Shown here in pieces: positions 1 through 6,318 of a DNA stretch of 10,022 nucleotides (position 1 is its first letter; every line of letters starts with the position of its first letter). The notes under the pieces were generated by a model. That model was not told the origin of the DNA. It saw only the letters and a program-made list of their open reading frames with translations, and made no database searches. Source of the DNA: CAZJUO01 sp964549245 (GTDB lineage Bacteria > Patescibacteriota > Patescibacteriia > UBA10025 > JAHIVO01). A program made the translations under genes and the position numbers. The stretch lies in NCBI GenBank assembly GCA_964549245.1, contig CAZJUO010000043.1:1-10022 (forward strand), read 5' to 3'.

Positions 1-53
1 AACGAGACGGCAACTATTATATTGATTTAAACAAATACCTCTGGCAACCTTAA
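1..53 (+). CDS. C-terminal end of an unidentified protein (5' partial)
   Basis: The third forward frame is open from the window edge to a TAA at 51-53 and encodes RDGNYYIDLNKYLWQP. The aromatic-rich composition looks like a genuine protein tail. The other two frames close earlier, at 22-24 and 28-30. Only 16 residues are visible, so no family can be named. No terminator hairpin is obvious between this stop and the structured RNA at 118, so the gene and the downstream tRNA-Gly may share a transcript. Frame choice is an inference from openness and composition. Confidence 0.4.
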   Translation, partial: RDGNYYIDLNKYLWQP

Positions 54-117
54 ATGCAAATCACCAAACCTCCGCTGCGTTGAGGTAAGGACCAGCAAAA
101 ACATTGAAAAACACCGA

Positions 118-213
118 GTCAGTCCTTGGGCTGACGAGGAAAAGGAAAAACGTATGCAAAGGCGGAGTGGCCGACCAATAGAAGGACACGAAACCGAAGC
201 ACCGTTTAGACGC
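118..213 (+). ncRNA. Structured tRNA-Gly leader RNA, copy A (unnamed element)
   Basis: This segment ends on the base before tRNA-Gly(UCC) and matches the segment before tRNA-Gly(GCC) at 8094-8188. Visible fold: closing helix GTC (118-120) with GAC (209-211); hairpin AGTC/GGCT around 121-132; conserved purine strand GACGAGGAAAAGGA (about 133-146); long helix AAACG (148-152) with CGTTT (203-207). Inside is a module in which GG/CC (161-162 with 194-195) and GTG/CAC (167-169 with 187-189) flank an internal loop of CGGA (163-166) opposite GAAA (190-193). One base separates the long helix from GAC, and GC follows before the tRNA, exactly as in copy B. It could be a processing signal, a sensor or a ribozyme. 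I do not recognise a named family. Confidence 0.6.
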
Positions 214-288
214 GCGGGTGTGGTATAACGGCTATTATGTCACCCTTCCAAGGTGAAGACGGCGGTTCGACTCCGCTCACCCGCTCCA
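214..288 (+). tRNA. tRNA-Gly(UCC)
   Basis: The cloverleaf is complete. The acceptor pairs GCGGGTG (214-220) with CACCCGC (278-284). The anticodon loop CTTCCAA gives anticodon UCC, which reads GGA and GGG glycine codons. The T arm is GGCGG-TTCGACT-CCGCT with one G-U pair. The discriminator is T285, and CCA is encoded at 286-288. It is preceded without a gap by the structured leader RNA and is followed by the hairpin at 343-369. Confidence 0.93.
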
Positions 289-332
289 AGAACTTACAAC
301 CTGCTTACTAATACAGTACGCTGATTTTATAG

Positions 333-369
333 TAATAAAAAAACCGCATCAGTAAAACACCAATGCGGT
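333..369 (-). terminator. Rho-independent terminator for the minus-strand gene (possibly bidirectional)
   Basis: ACCGCAT (343-349) pairs perfectly with ATGCGGT (363-369) across a 13-base loop. Read on the minus strand the stem is followed by a run of seven T, matching the A-run at 336-342, which fits termination of the gene ending at 471. On the plus strand it is followed only by a mixed AT stretch, so it would act weakly there, possibly on the tRNA-Gly transcript. Confidence 0.75.
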
Positions 370-470
370 ATTGTTATTATACTACTTGATCAAACTTTGT
401 AATTCCAGAAGAAAATAAGGCGTGTCACGCAACCGCACTTTCAAAAAAACACGCTTTATCTCATTCAAAA

Positions 471-1724
471 TCACTTGGGAACGTCTTTTAGCTTCTCTTG
501 ATCAGCTAACCAAGCCTTATAGTGCTCAACTGCTTCTTTGACGGAAGAATCTCGACCATGCTCATCAACGAGCCATTGGACATATGTTGCCAATTCCTCC
601 TCATTTAACACTTCTTTGTCCGTTCCAATAAAAGTCATCAAACACCCGTTGTCTGTTTTGGATCCCGAATAGTAACCCAGGAGTCCATCAGACAAACCAT
701 TGTGAAACGGGGTATGGCGCTTTAAAAAATCAAGGCGTTTTCCATTTTCACGAGACACCCACCAAAGATGCTTATTGTAATGGGGAAGACTGGCATAATG
801 TATGGGGAAATATTCCGCCAATTGCTCTTTTTCCTCGTCTGAATAATCCTCAAGCAAACGAATCAACGCATTGTACCCGCTATCGTTATGACTGCATCCG
901 TCGGAATATAAGCTGGCCGTCTCATATATAAACTTTCTCCTGGCGTGCTCATCAAGTCCGGCCCAATAAGCATCAAAGGTCTTTCTGCTAACCGTAACCA
1001 TCGGCCAAACTTTTTGATATGACAACTTGTCTTCCCATTCGGGGCGATAGCTGTCCTCAAATATGAGATGGTAATATCGGGCCAACCACGGAAAAGCGTG
1101 CAAGCACAGCGGCCCCTCTTCTCTAGGACCACTTAACCCCAACAGCTCAGCAAAATGATTTCGGATAAACCGCTCTTCCTCCTGAGCGATTTTTTTCTGT
1201 AGCTTCTCGGGTGTGATGTTCCGAAAAATTTCGACCAGCGCGATGGTAGGATTACCTTCCTTTCGGCTTTCCAGATAGATTTCTTTCCAGCGTTCCGGTT
1301 CTTTCTTCAAAACATAGAGGAAATACGGGGTCCTCAAATCACGATTTCTTTCAGCAGATGAGAAGTACTGTTGAAAGATATTCCTGGAGCGCAAAAAAAC
1401 GTCTTCCAGATCATAAAAATTTCCCCCCAGCATATCAGATGTTGACGGTTTAACAGCGAACTTTTCCCAACCATTACCAGCCAGTGGAGCTATTGTCTGC
1501 AGCTTCATATAATGCGTTTTGATCATATCTCGCTTGTCAGCCAGATCAGGAAGTTTTAAATTCATGTTATACTCATTTAAAACATCCAGCAGTGTGCCAA
1601 ACGTCTCCAATAAATCATCCCACAAAAGCCTGCCCTCCTGCTTAGTCAGACGCACCGGCCTTTCTTTATGGGGAAAGAATCCAAATTGTTCTCCGAATTC
1701 ATCGAAATTAAGAATATTTTTCAT
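471..1724 (-). CDS. Hypothetical protein, 417 aa, cytoplasmic orphan
   Basis: I do not recognise the family. The start at 1722-1724 is fixed by a perfect AGGAGG on the minus strand (1730-1735), five bases upstream. The stop is TGA, which shows UGA is not reassigned. The product is hydrophilic, has no signal peptide or membrane helix, and is rich in Trp, Tyr, Glu and Lys. Charged stretches such as EKLQKKIAQEEERF (about residue 175) suggest helices. The C-terminal third holds a Gly/Tyr-rich patch, DGLLGYYSGSKTDNG, and ends in KDVPK. No catalytic motif is evident. It is the only minus-strand gene here and has its own terminator at 333-369, so it is a single-gene unit. The strong SD sets it apart from most neighbours and may mean high expression or a different history. 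Confidence 0.85.
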   Translation of the reverse strand: MKNILNFDEFGEQFGFFPHKERPVRLTKQEGRLLWDDLLETFGTLLDVLNEYNMNLKLPDLADKRDMIKTHYMKLQTIAPLAGNGWEKFAVKPSTSDMLGGNFYDLEDVFLRSRNIFQQYFSSAERNRDLRTPYFLYVLKKEPERWKEIYLESRKEGNPTIALVEIFRNITPEKLQKKIAQEEERFIRNHFAELLGLSGPREEGPLCLHAFPWLARYYHLIFEDSYRPEWEDKLSYQKVWPMVTVSRKTFDAYWAGLDEHARRKFIYETASLYSDGCSHNDSGYNALIRLLEDYSDEEKEQLAEYFPIHYASLPHYNKHLWWVSRENGKRLDFLKRHTPFHNGLSDGLLGYYSGSKTDNGCLMTFIGTDKEVLNEEELATYVQWLVDEHGRDSSVKEAVEHYKAWLADQEKLKDVPK

Positions 1725-1765
1725 TTAATCCTCCTAATTTGATAAAATGTAAAAGTGCGGCACTG

Positions 1766-1779
1766 GATAACCAGTTATC
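1766..1779. promoter_or_regulatory. Inverted repeat upstream of the minus-strand gene (possible operator)
   Basis: GATAAC and GTTATC are perfect inverted half-sites separated by CA, 42 to 55 bases upstream of the minus-strand start codon and therefore in the expected promoter zone. No clear -10 or -35 pair could be fixed beside it. The operator role is an inference from position and symmetry only. Confidence 0.3.
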
Positions 1780-1850
1780 TCATCTTACGCCATGACACCC
1801 CCATGGTCAAGCTATTCAAAAGGTAAATCGCTTTTACTATATATCTCTGG

Positions 1851-1856
1851 TATAAT
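1851..1856 (+). promoter_or_regulatory. -10 element of the SGNH hydrolase promoter
   Basis: A perfect TATAAT, preceded by TGG, lies 31 bases before the ATG at 1888. This predicts a transcript start near 1863 and a leader of about 25 bases. The matching -35 is poor: the hexamer at 17-base spacing is TCGCTT. No Shine-Dalgarno sequence is visible before the ATG. Confidence 0.5.
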
Positions 1857-1887
1857 TAACACGCATAAATTCATTAATTAAGCGTAT

Positions 1888-1971
1888 ATGAAACAAATTT
1901 TTTTCATCGGCTCCAGCGCCATATACGGCGTTGGCGGGACAAGCGGTGGTTGGGCTGATTTGATCAAATAA
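1888..1971 (+). pseudogene. N-terminal part of an SGNH/GDSL hydrolase, cut off by an in-frame TAA
   Basis: The ATG at 1888 opens a 27-codon frame reading MKQIFFIGSSAIYGVGGTSG then GWADLIK, ended by TAA at 1969-1971. GSS at residues 8-10 occupies the place of the GDS block I of SGNH hydrolases (Ser10 would be the nucleophile), and GGWADLI is the usual continuation of this block. The frame continues after the TAA into the 1987-2529 reading frame, which holds the other conserved blocks. One coding sequence of about 213 codons has therefore been interrupted by a single stop; CAA to TAA would be the simplest change. Known: block I is essential in the family. Inferred: the gene is inactivated, unless the stop is read through or is a sequencing error. 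Confidence 0.75.
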
Positions 1972-1986
1972 GCCTTCCATAAAAAA

Positions 1987-2529
1987 ATGTACAGCCCAAA
2001 CGGCCTTGGAGAAAAATATGAGGTCTACAACTTCGGCCTATCAGGTGCTACCATAGATTTCATAATTGAAAATTTCCCCAAACTACTAGCCCACTACGGC
2101 AGAAACGGTACTATCATCACCGTTCTTTCTGTTGGCGGTAACGACGCAAAAGCCAAAGACAGGCCGGATAACTATGTTTCTACCATAGAAGCTTACCGTA
2201 AAAAGGTAGCCACTCTTTTAGACGTACTCAAATCATCAAGTAATCATGTAGTAACCGTGGGCGGCGGATACTACAACGAAGCGAAAACTAACCCCAAAAT
2301 AAGCCCGTTTGACGGCAATAAATCATTTTTTACCAACCAAAGAAAGAAAAAATTCGAAGCCTGCTTGAAAGAACTATGCCGAGAACGAGAGATACCGTTT
2401 ATCGAGACGGGTGTAAACGAGGAAATTTGGAAAAACAAGTATTTATACCAAGATGGCGTACACGCCAACACCGCCGGTCACGAACTAATCAGCAAAAGAG
2501 TTTTAGCAGCATTAGAAAAACTTATTTAG
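1987..2529 (+). CDS. SGNH/GDSL-family hydrolase, C-terminal part lacking its nucleophile block
   Basis: This 180-residue frame holds the remaining SGNH blocks. Block II is YNFGLSGAT (about 14-22), block III is SVGGNDAK with the oxyanion-hole Asn at residue 52, and block V is DGVHANTAGH with Asp156 and His159. SGNH enzymes are esterases, lipases or acyl-hydrolases; the substrate cannot be read here. The ATG at 1987 has no ribosome binding site and sits mid-domain, so it is probably not the natural start. The natural one is 1888, in the same frame 99 bases upstream but separated by a TAA at 1969. Without block I this fragment should be catalytically dead. A 24-base gap holding a small GAAGC/GCTTC hairpin (2533-2548) separates it from the next gene, so the two are likely co-transcribed. 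Confidence 0.7.
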   Translation: MYSPNGLGEKYEVYNFGLSGATIDFIIENFPKLLAHYGRNGTIITVLSVGGNDAKAKDRPDNYVSTIEAYRKKVATLLDVLKSSSNHVVTVGGGYYNEAKTNPKISPFDGNKSFFTNQRKKKFEACLKELCREREIPFIETGVNEEIWKNKYLYQDGVHANTAGHELISKRVLAALEKLI

Positions 2530-2553
2530 AGCGAAGCGCCACTGCTTCACCAT

Positions 2554-3594
2554 ATGAACAACCCCCGACAACATATAAAAAGCCTACTCAACAATAAACG
2601 CCTTGATTATGAACGCCACCAGCGGGATTATTCAGTTCTCGGCACCACCATCGTCTTTCGTGGTTTATTCAACCAAAACGCCACGTTTTTTCATACCAAA
2701 CCACATCCGGCTTTTTTGGTCATCAAGGATAAAATACTGTACCACTACATGGCCAATGGCGATGGCGCCAGAAGAATACAAAACTGGACAGCCGCCAACA
2801 ACCTGGCTTCTTTTAAAAAACTGGAAAAACAATACGCCAAGCGGCTCACGGCATTCAATAGCTTTTCAAAAAGCAAACACGCTGATATTCGGGAAGCGCT
2901 GCGGCAAAGCTATCAGTTTTTCATTGATTTCACTGAAATCATTCTACTAAGGAACGAATTGCCCAAGTACGCCAAAAGCCGAGCTTCGAAAAGCCTAATC
3001 GCCTTTGCCCTGCGAGTAAGAAAAAAATACGAAAGCGTACACAAACTAAACTTTATTATTGAAGCAAAATTATTACGCCGCCTGGAACGGCAACATCACC
3101 TATCGACTAATACCCTCTCGTACCTCACCATTGACGAGTTTGAAGCTTTCCTTAAAACTGGAAAAATACCCGATATTGAAAAAAGAAAGCGTTTCTTCCT
3201 GTTTTATTATGATGGGAAACCCCATTATTACCATGACTACCGCTGGTGGAGCGTTTTTAGCCAGCCAATTACTAAAAAAACGGTGCGCGGCCAAGCAGCC
3301 TACCATGGCCAAGTAACCGGCCAGGCAATTATTATCACCAAAATCAAGGACGCTGCCAAAATAAAGAGGGGCGATATATTAATAACCAGCATGACCGACC
3401 CCCGATACGTGCCCGCCATGCGCCGCGCCGCTGGTATTGTCACCGATGAAGGCGGGATTACCTCACATGCCGCCATTGTAGCCCGAGAAATGAAAAAAAT
3501 ATGCCTTATCGGCACCAAATTTGCCACCCAAGTTTTTTCCAACGGGGATACAGTTGCCATCGACACAGCCAAAGGAACCGCTACCAAAGTATAA
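2554..3594 (+). CDS. PEP-utilising enzyme mobile (phosphohistidine) domain protein, 346 aa
   Basis: The C-terminal 80 residues form the swivelling domain of PEP synthase, pyruvate phosphate dikinase and rifampin phosphotransferase. They include RGDILITSMTDPRYVPAMRRA, then DEGGITSHAAIVARE with the phospho-acceptor His305, then IGTKFA and GDTVAIDTAKGTA. The N-terminal 250 residues are mainly basic and helical; a segment near 185-220 (LSYLTIDEFEAFLKTGKIPDIEKRKRF) resembles the linker before the swivel domain in PEP synthase-like proteins. Neither the ATP-grasp nor the PEP-binding barrel is present, so it cannot run the full phosphotransfer alone. It may take phosphate from a separate partner or act as a regulator. 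The ATG at 2554 follows the hydrolase stop by 24 bases and has no clear Shine-Dalgarno site. No terminator follows it. Confidence 0.85.
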   Translation: MNNPRQHIKSLLNNKRLDYERHQRDYSVLGTTIVFRGLFNQNATFFHTKPHPAFLVIKDKILYHYMANGDGARRIQNWTAANNLASFKKLEKQYAKRLTAFNSFSKSKHADIREALRQSYQFFIDFTEIILLRNELPKYAKSRASKSLIAFALRVRKKYESVHKLNFIIEAKLLRRLERQHHLSTNTLSYLTIDEFEAFLKTGKIPDIEKRKRFFLFYYDGKPHYYHDYRWWSVFSQPITKKTVRGQAAYHGQVTGQAIIITKIKDAAKIKRGDILITSMTDPRYVPAMRRAAGIVTDEGGITSHAAIVAREMKKICLIGTKFATQVFSNGDTVAIDTAKGTATKV

Positions 3595-3754
3595 GCTCGT
3601 TTATGGGCAGTAAATAATTCAATCGGGTCTCAACAAAATGACTGGCCTTGATTTATCCACAGCTTTGGAAATTTTTTTACCCCACTTTGGTTTAAAAAAG
3701 AAGGAATAATATTATTTTTTTGTCTAAGATTAGTCATTAATTGGTCTTCCACCA

Positions 3755-3782
3755 TTGACTTTTCTATATATTGTAGTATACT
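3755..3782 (+). promoter_or_regulatory. Promoter of the nrdD-nrdG operon
   Basis: TTGACT (-35, 3755-3760) is followed after 16 bases by TATACT (-10, 3777-3782), which predicts a start near 3789 and a leader of about 365 bases. One NrdR box lies inside the -35/-10 spacer and a second lies just after the start site. Confidence 0.7.
3761..3776. promoter_or_regulatory. NrdR box 1
   Basis: The core CTATATATTG (3764-3773) fits the known NrdR-box core CwAtATaTwG at every position. The flanks fit less well. It fills the -35/-10 spacer of the nrdD promoter, so a bound NrdR would block RNA polymerase. NrdR is an ATP/dATP-sensing repressor with a zinc ribbon and an ATP cone; its gene is not in this window. 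Confidence 0.75.
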
Positions 3783-3793
3783 TAATAGTAAGA

Positions 3794-3809
3794 GTACTAT
3801 ATATTGTAT
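3794..3809. promoter_or_regulatory. NrdR box 2
   Basis: This repeats the identical ten-base core CTATATATTG (3797-3806), 33 bp downstream of box 1 measured core to core. That is about three helical turns, so both boxes face the same side of the DNA. NrdR boxes normally occur as such pairs, usually 31-32 bp apart, which supports the assignment. It lies just after the predicted transcript start. Confidence 0.75.
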
Positions 3810-3828
3810 TTTTTTGCTTAAAAAATCA

Positions 3829-3856
3829 CTTTTAACCCGCTATTACTGGTTAAAAG
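3829..3856 (+). other. Perfect 9-bp hairpin at the start of the nrdD leader
   Basis: CTTTTAACC (3829-3837) pairs with GGTTAAAAG (3848-3856) around a 10-base loop. No T-run follows on the plus strand, so it is not a plus-strand terminator. On the minus strand TGATTTTTT follows, but no minus-strand gene is near. A TAGGG-CA-CCCTA palindrome comes just after, at 3859-3870. Role unknown; it lies within the predicted nrdD leader. Confidence 0.4.
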
Positions 3857-3917
3857 CATAGGGCACCCTAAAATAAAAAATAAAATTTGCCACATCACCT
3901 TGTTTGGTTTATGATAA

Positions 3918-4134
3918 AGGTACGCTCAAAGTTTATTCGAGCTTACCTGAAAAAACCATTGTAACATCTACTGTTGTACTGCCGTAGCAACCGTGAAAGC
4001 CCTCACCTATGTTACACTGGTTTTCCTTGCGCTCCCTGATCGAAAATCTATCGCTTTCCCAAGCTACCTTAGAGCCTTAACCATTTCATAATAAGGCTTG
4101 TCAGCTTGTGTCCGCTTAAAAATATATATTAAGC
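3918..4134 (+). promoter_or_regulatory. Structured 5' leader of nrdD (possible cis-regulatory RNA)
   Basis: Four helices can be read. (1) AGGTA-c-GCTC pairs with GAGC-t-TACCT, 3918-3948. (2) A 15-bp interrupted stem, 3952-3967 with 4009-4024 (AAAACCA, one mismatch, TGTAACAT), encloses two short hairpins: GTTG/CAAC (3973-3991) and GTGA/TCAC (3993-4006), giving a three-way junction. (3) AGCCTTA/TAAGGCT, 4073-4098. (4) GCTTAA/TTAAGC, 4114-4134. GGCTT at 4095-4099 could instead pair with AAGCC at 4131-4135, so helices 3 and 4 can be exchanged for an alternative fold. No Shine-Dalgarno follows; 4137-4153 is unpaired AT-rich sequence before the ATG. I see no match to cobalamin, SAM, THF or c-di-GMP riboswitch cores. 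Confidence 0.45.
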
Positions 4135-4153
4135 CCATAATAAAATAAAAATT

Positions 4154-6313
4154 ATGTTCAAAAAAATTAAAAAACGTGACGGACGCATTGTCCAATTCGA
4201 CGCAGAACGAATTCTTCGCGCTATTGAAAAGGCCGGCCAAGCTACAGGTGAATATAAAACCGACACTGCACGCAAACTTACTTTGCGGGTCTTAAATTTG
4301 GCCGAGCAAACCCTTAACCACGGGCACACCCCTACGGTTGAGGAAATCCAAGATATCGTTGAAGAAGTTTTACTGGCCTCTACCTACCGCAAAACTGCCA
4401 AATCGTACATCATTTACCGTGACCAACACGCTAAAATGCGTGAAATCACTACCAAGAATGAAATTGAACTGGTTGACCAATACCTAGAGAAGATTGACTG
4501 GCAGGTCAATGAAAACAGCAATATGTCATTTTCACTCCAAGGGCTTAACAACTACATTTCTTCGGAAATAAGTAAAATTTATTGGCTTAATAAAATTTAT
4601 CCGCCGGAAGTGCAGAAAGCGCACAGCGAGGGCGACTTCCATATCCATGACTTGAGCATTCTCTCGGTATACTGCGTCGGCTGGGACCTGTTTGATTTGT
4701 TAACGGTTGGTTTTAAAGGCGTTTCTGGAAAAATAGAGAGTAAACCGGCCAAACACTTCCGCAGCGCTCTTGGGCAGGTAGTCAATTTCTTCTATACCCT
4801 GCAGGGCGAGGCGGCTGGGGCGCAGGCATTTTCCAATTTTGATACCTTGCTGGCACCCTTTATTCGCTACGATAAATTAACCTATGATGAGGTACGCCAA
4901 GCTTTGCAGGAATTTTTATTTAATATTAATGTGCCTACCCGCGTCGGCTTCCAAACCCCCTTTACCAACATCACCCTGGACCTGAAAATTCCCAGCACCT
5001 TCGCTGACCAGCCGGTAGTTATTGGCGGCAAGCCGCAAAAAGAACAATACAAAGACTTCCAAAAAGAACTTGATCTCTTTAATAAAGCGCTACTCGAGCT
5101 GATGCTGGAAGGGGACGCCAAAGGCCGCGTTTTCACCTTCCCTATCCCAACCTATAATATCACCAAAGATTTTGACTGGGATAACCCCAACTTAGAATTA
5201 CTATGGAAAATTACTGGAAAATACGGCATTCCGTACTTCAGTAATTTTGTGAATTCGGATATGGATCCCGAAGACGCCCGTTCTATGTGCTGCCGTTTGC
5301 GGCTCGATACCAAAACCTTGGAAAAGCGAGGCGGCGGTCTATTCGGCGCCCATCCCTTAACCGGCTCTGTCGGCGTGGTTACCATCAATATGCCGCGTCT
5401 TGGCTATCTGGCTAAAGATGAGGCAGACTTTTTCAAACGATTGGAACATCTCATGGAGCTCGGGAAAAAGAGCCTGGAAATCAAAAGGAAAATGCTTGAA
5501 CGCTTAACAGCCAAGGGCCTCTACCCTTATACCAAGTATTACCTGCGGAACATGAAGAAAAAATACGGCGAATACTGGAAAAATCACTTTTCCACCATTG
5601 GCTTGGTTGGCCTGAACGAAGCCGTGGTCAATCTGCTTGAGAAAGATATCGGTAGTGAACAGGGAGTGACTTTTGCTGAAAAAGTGCTTGATTTTATGAG
5701 AAACAAACTCATTGAATATCAAAAAGATACAGGCAATAACTACAACCTGGAGGCCACACCGGCGGAAGGCACCTCATACCGCCTGGCTAGAAAAGACAAG
5801 GAGCGGCATCCTGATATCACGGCGGCTAACGAGGAAGATTATAAAAACGGCGCTGAACCGTTTTATACCAACTCCAGCCAATTGCCCGTTCACTTCACCG
5901 ATGACCTTTTTGAAGTACTTGACCTGCAAGACAATATCCAGACCAAATATACCGGCGGCACGGTCATTCACCTTTTCGCCGGCGAACAAATCAGCAATCC
6001 CGAAACTATAAAAAATCTGGTGAAAAAAATCTGCGCTACGTACCGACTGCCCTACTTTACCATTACGCCCACCTTCAGCGTTTGCCCAAGCCATGGCTAT
6101 CTCATTGGCGAGCATCACAATTGCCCAACCTGCAAAAAATCGTGCGAAGTGTATTCACGGGTCGTTGGCTACCTGCGCCCAGTCAAGCAATGGAACAAGG
6201 GCAAACAGGAAGAATTTGATGACAGAACCATGTTAAAATTTTCACCGCAGCTTTCAATCGATATTGACGTGCAACAAACAGCCCAAAAAGAAAAAATTAA
6301 AGTTAAAGCATAA
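4154..6313 (+). CDS. nrdD: Anaerobic (class III) ribonucleoside-triphosphate reductase
   Basis: NrdD reduces ribonucleoside triphosphates to dNTPs without oxygen, using a glycyl radical. Residues 1-95 form the ATP-cone, the allosteric dATP/ATP site. The barrel follows, with HIHDLSILSVYCVGWDL (Cys174) and MCCRLRLD (Cys379-Cys380), which supply the active-site cysteines of the family. The C-terminus holds a zinc site of Cys644, Cys657, Cys660 and Cys664 (CPSHGY, CPTCKKSC), then RVVGYLRPVKQW with the radical Gly672. The length of 719 aa is normal and no key residue is missing. nrdG starts five bases after the stop, giving the standard operon. Two NrdR boxes cover the promoter, and a long folded leader precedes the ATG, which lacks a Shine-Dalgarno site. 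Expected to be cytoplasmic and oxygen-sensitive. Confidence 0.97.
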   Translation: MFKKIKKRDGRIVQFDAERILRAIEKAGQATGEYKTDTARKLTLRVLNLAEQTLNHGHTPTVEEIQDIVEEVLLASTYRKTAKSYIIYRDQHAKMREITTKNEIELVDQYLEKIDWQVNENSNMSFSLQGLNNYISSEISKIYWLNKIYPPEVQKAHSEGDFHIHDLSILSVYCVGWDLFDLLTVGFKGVSGKIESKPAKHFRSALGQVVNFFYTLQGEAAGAQAFSNFDTLLAPFIRYDKLTYDEVRQALQEFLFNINVPTRVGFQTPFTNITLDLKIPSTFADQPVVIGGKPQKEQYKDFQKELDLFNKALLELMLEGDAKGRVFTFPIPTYNITKDFDWDNPNLELLWKITGKYGIPYFSNFVNSDMDPEDARSMCCRLRLDTKTLEKRGGGLFGAHPLTGSVGVVTINMPRLGYLAKDEADFFKRLEHLMELGKKSLEIKRKMLERLTAKGLYPYTKYYLRNMKKKYGEYWKNHFSTIGLVGLNEAVVNLLEKDIGSEQGVTFAEKVLDFMRNKLIEYQKDTGNNYNLEATPAEGTSYRLARKDKERHPDITAANEEDYKNGAEPFYTNSSQLPVHFTDDLFEVLDLQDNIQTKYTGGTVIHLFAGEQISNPETIKNLVKKICATYRLPYFTITPTFSVCPSHGYLIGEHHNCPTCKKSCEVYSRVVGYLRPVKQWNKGKQEEFDDRTMLKFSPQLSIDIDVQQTAQKEKIKVKA

Positions 6314-6318
6314 CATAC

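Noticed and set aside
118..213. Hammerhead ribozyme: the leader contains GTC, CTGACGAG and CGAAACC in that order.
   Set aside because: Stem I would have to use the CU of the core, stem II has no consistent pairing, and no helix joins the GTC to the bases after GAAA. In copy B the core U is C, and GAAA is in a different place in the fold.
420..454. Hairpin GCGTGT/ACACGC downstream of the minus-strand stop, considered as a terminator.
   Set aside because: The T-run falls inside the loop rather than after the stem, and a better terminator lies at 333-369.
3300..3587. Minus-strand open frames opposite the swivel-domain and nrdD genes.
   Set aside because: They are shadows of genes with clear family motifs on the plus strand.
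3705..3716. AATAATATTATT followed by T, considered as the terminator of the swivel-domain gene.
   Set aside because: The palindrome has no loop and only A-T pairs, so it would not form a stable terminator.
3859..3870. TAGGG-CA-CCCTA palindrome in the nrdD leader, considered as an operator.
   Set aside because: It lies about 70 bases after the predicted transcript start, with no second copy and no known regulator. It is too short to call on its own.
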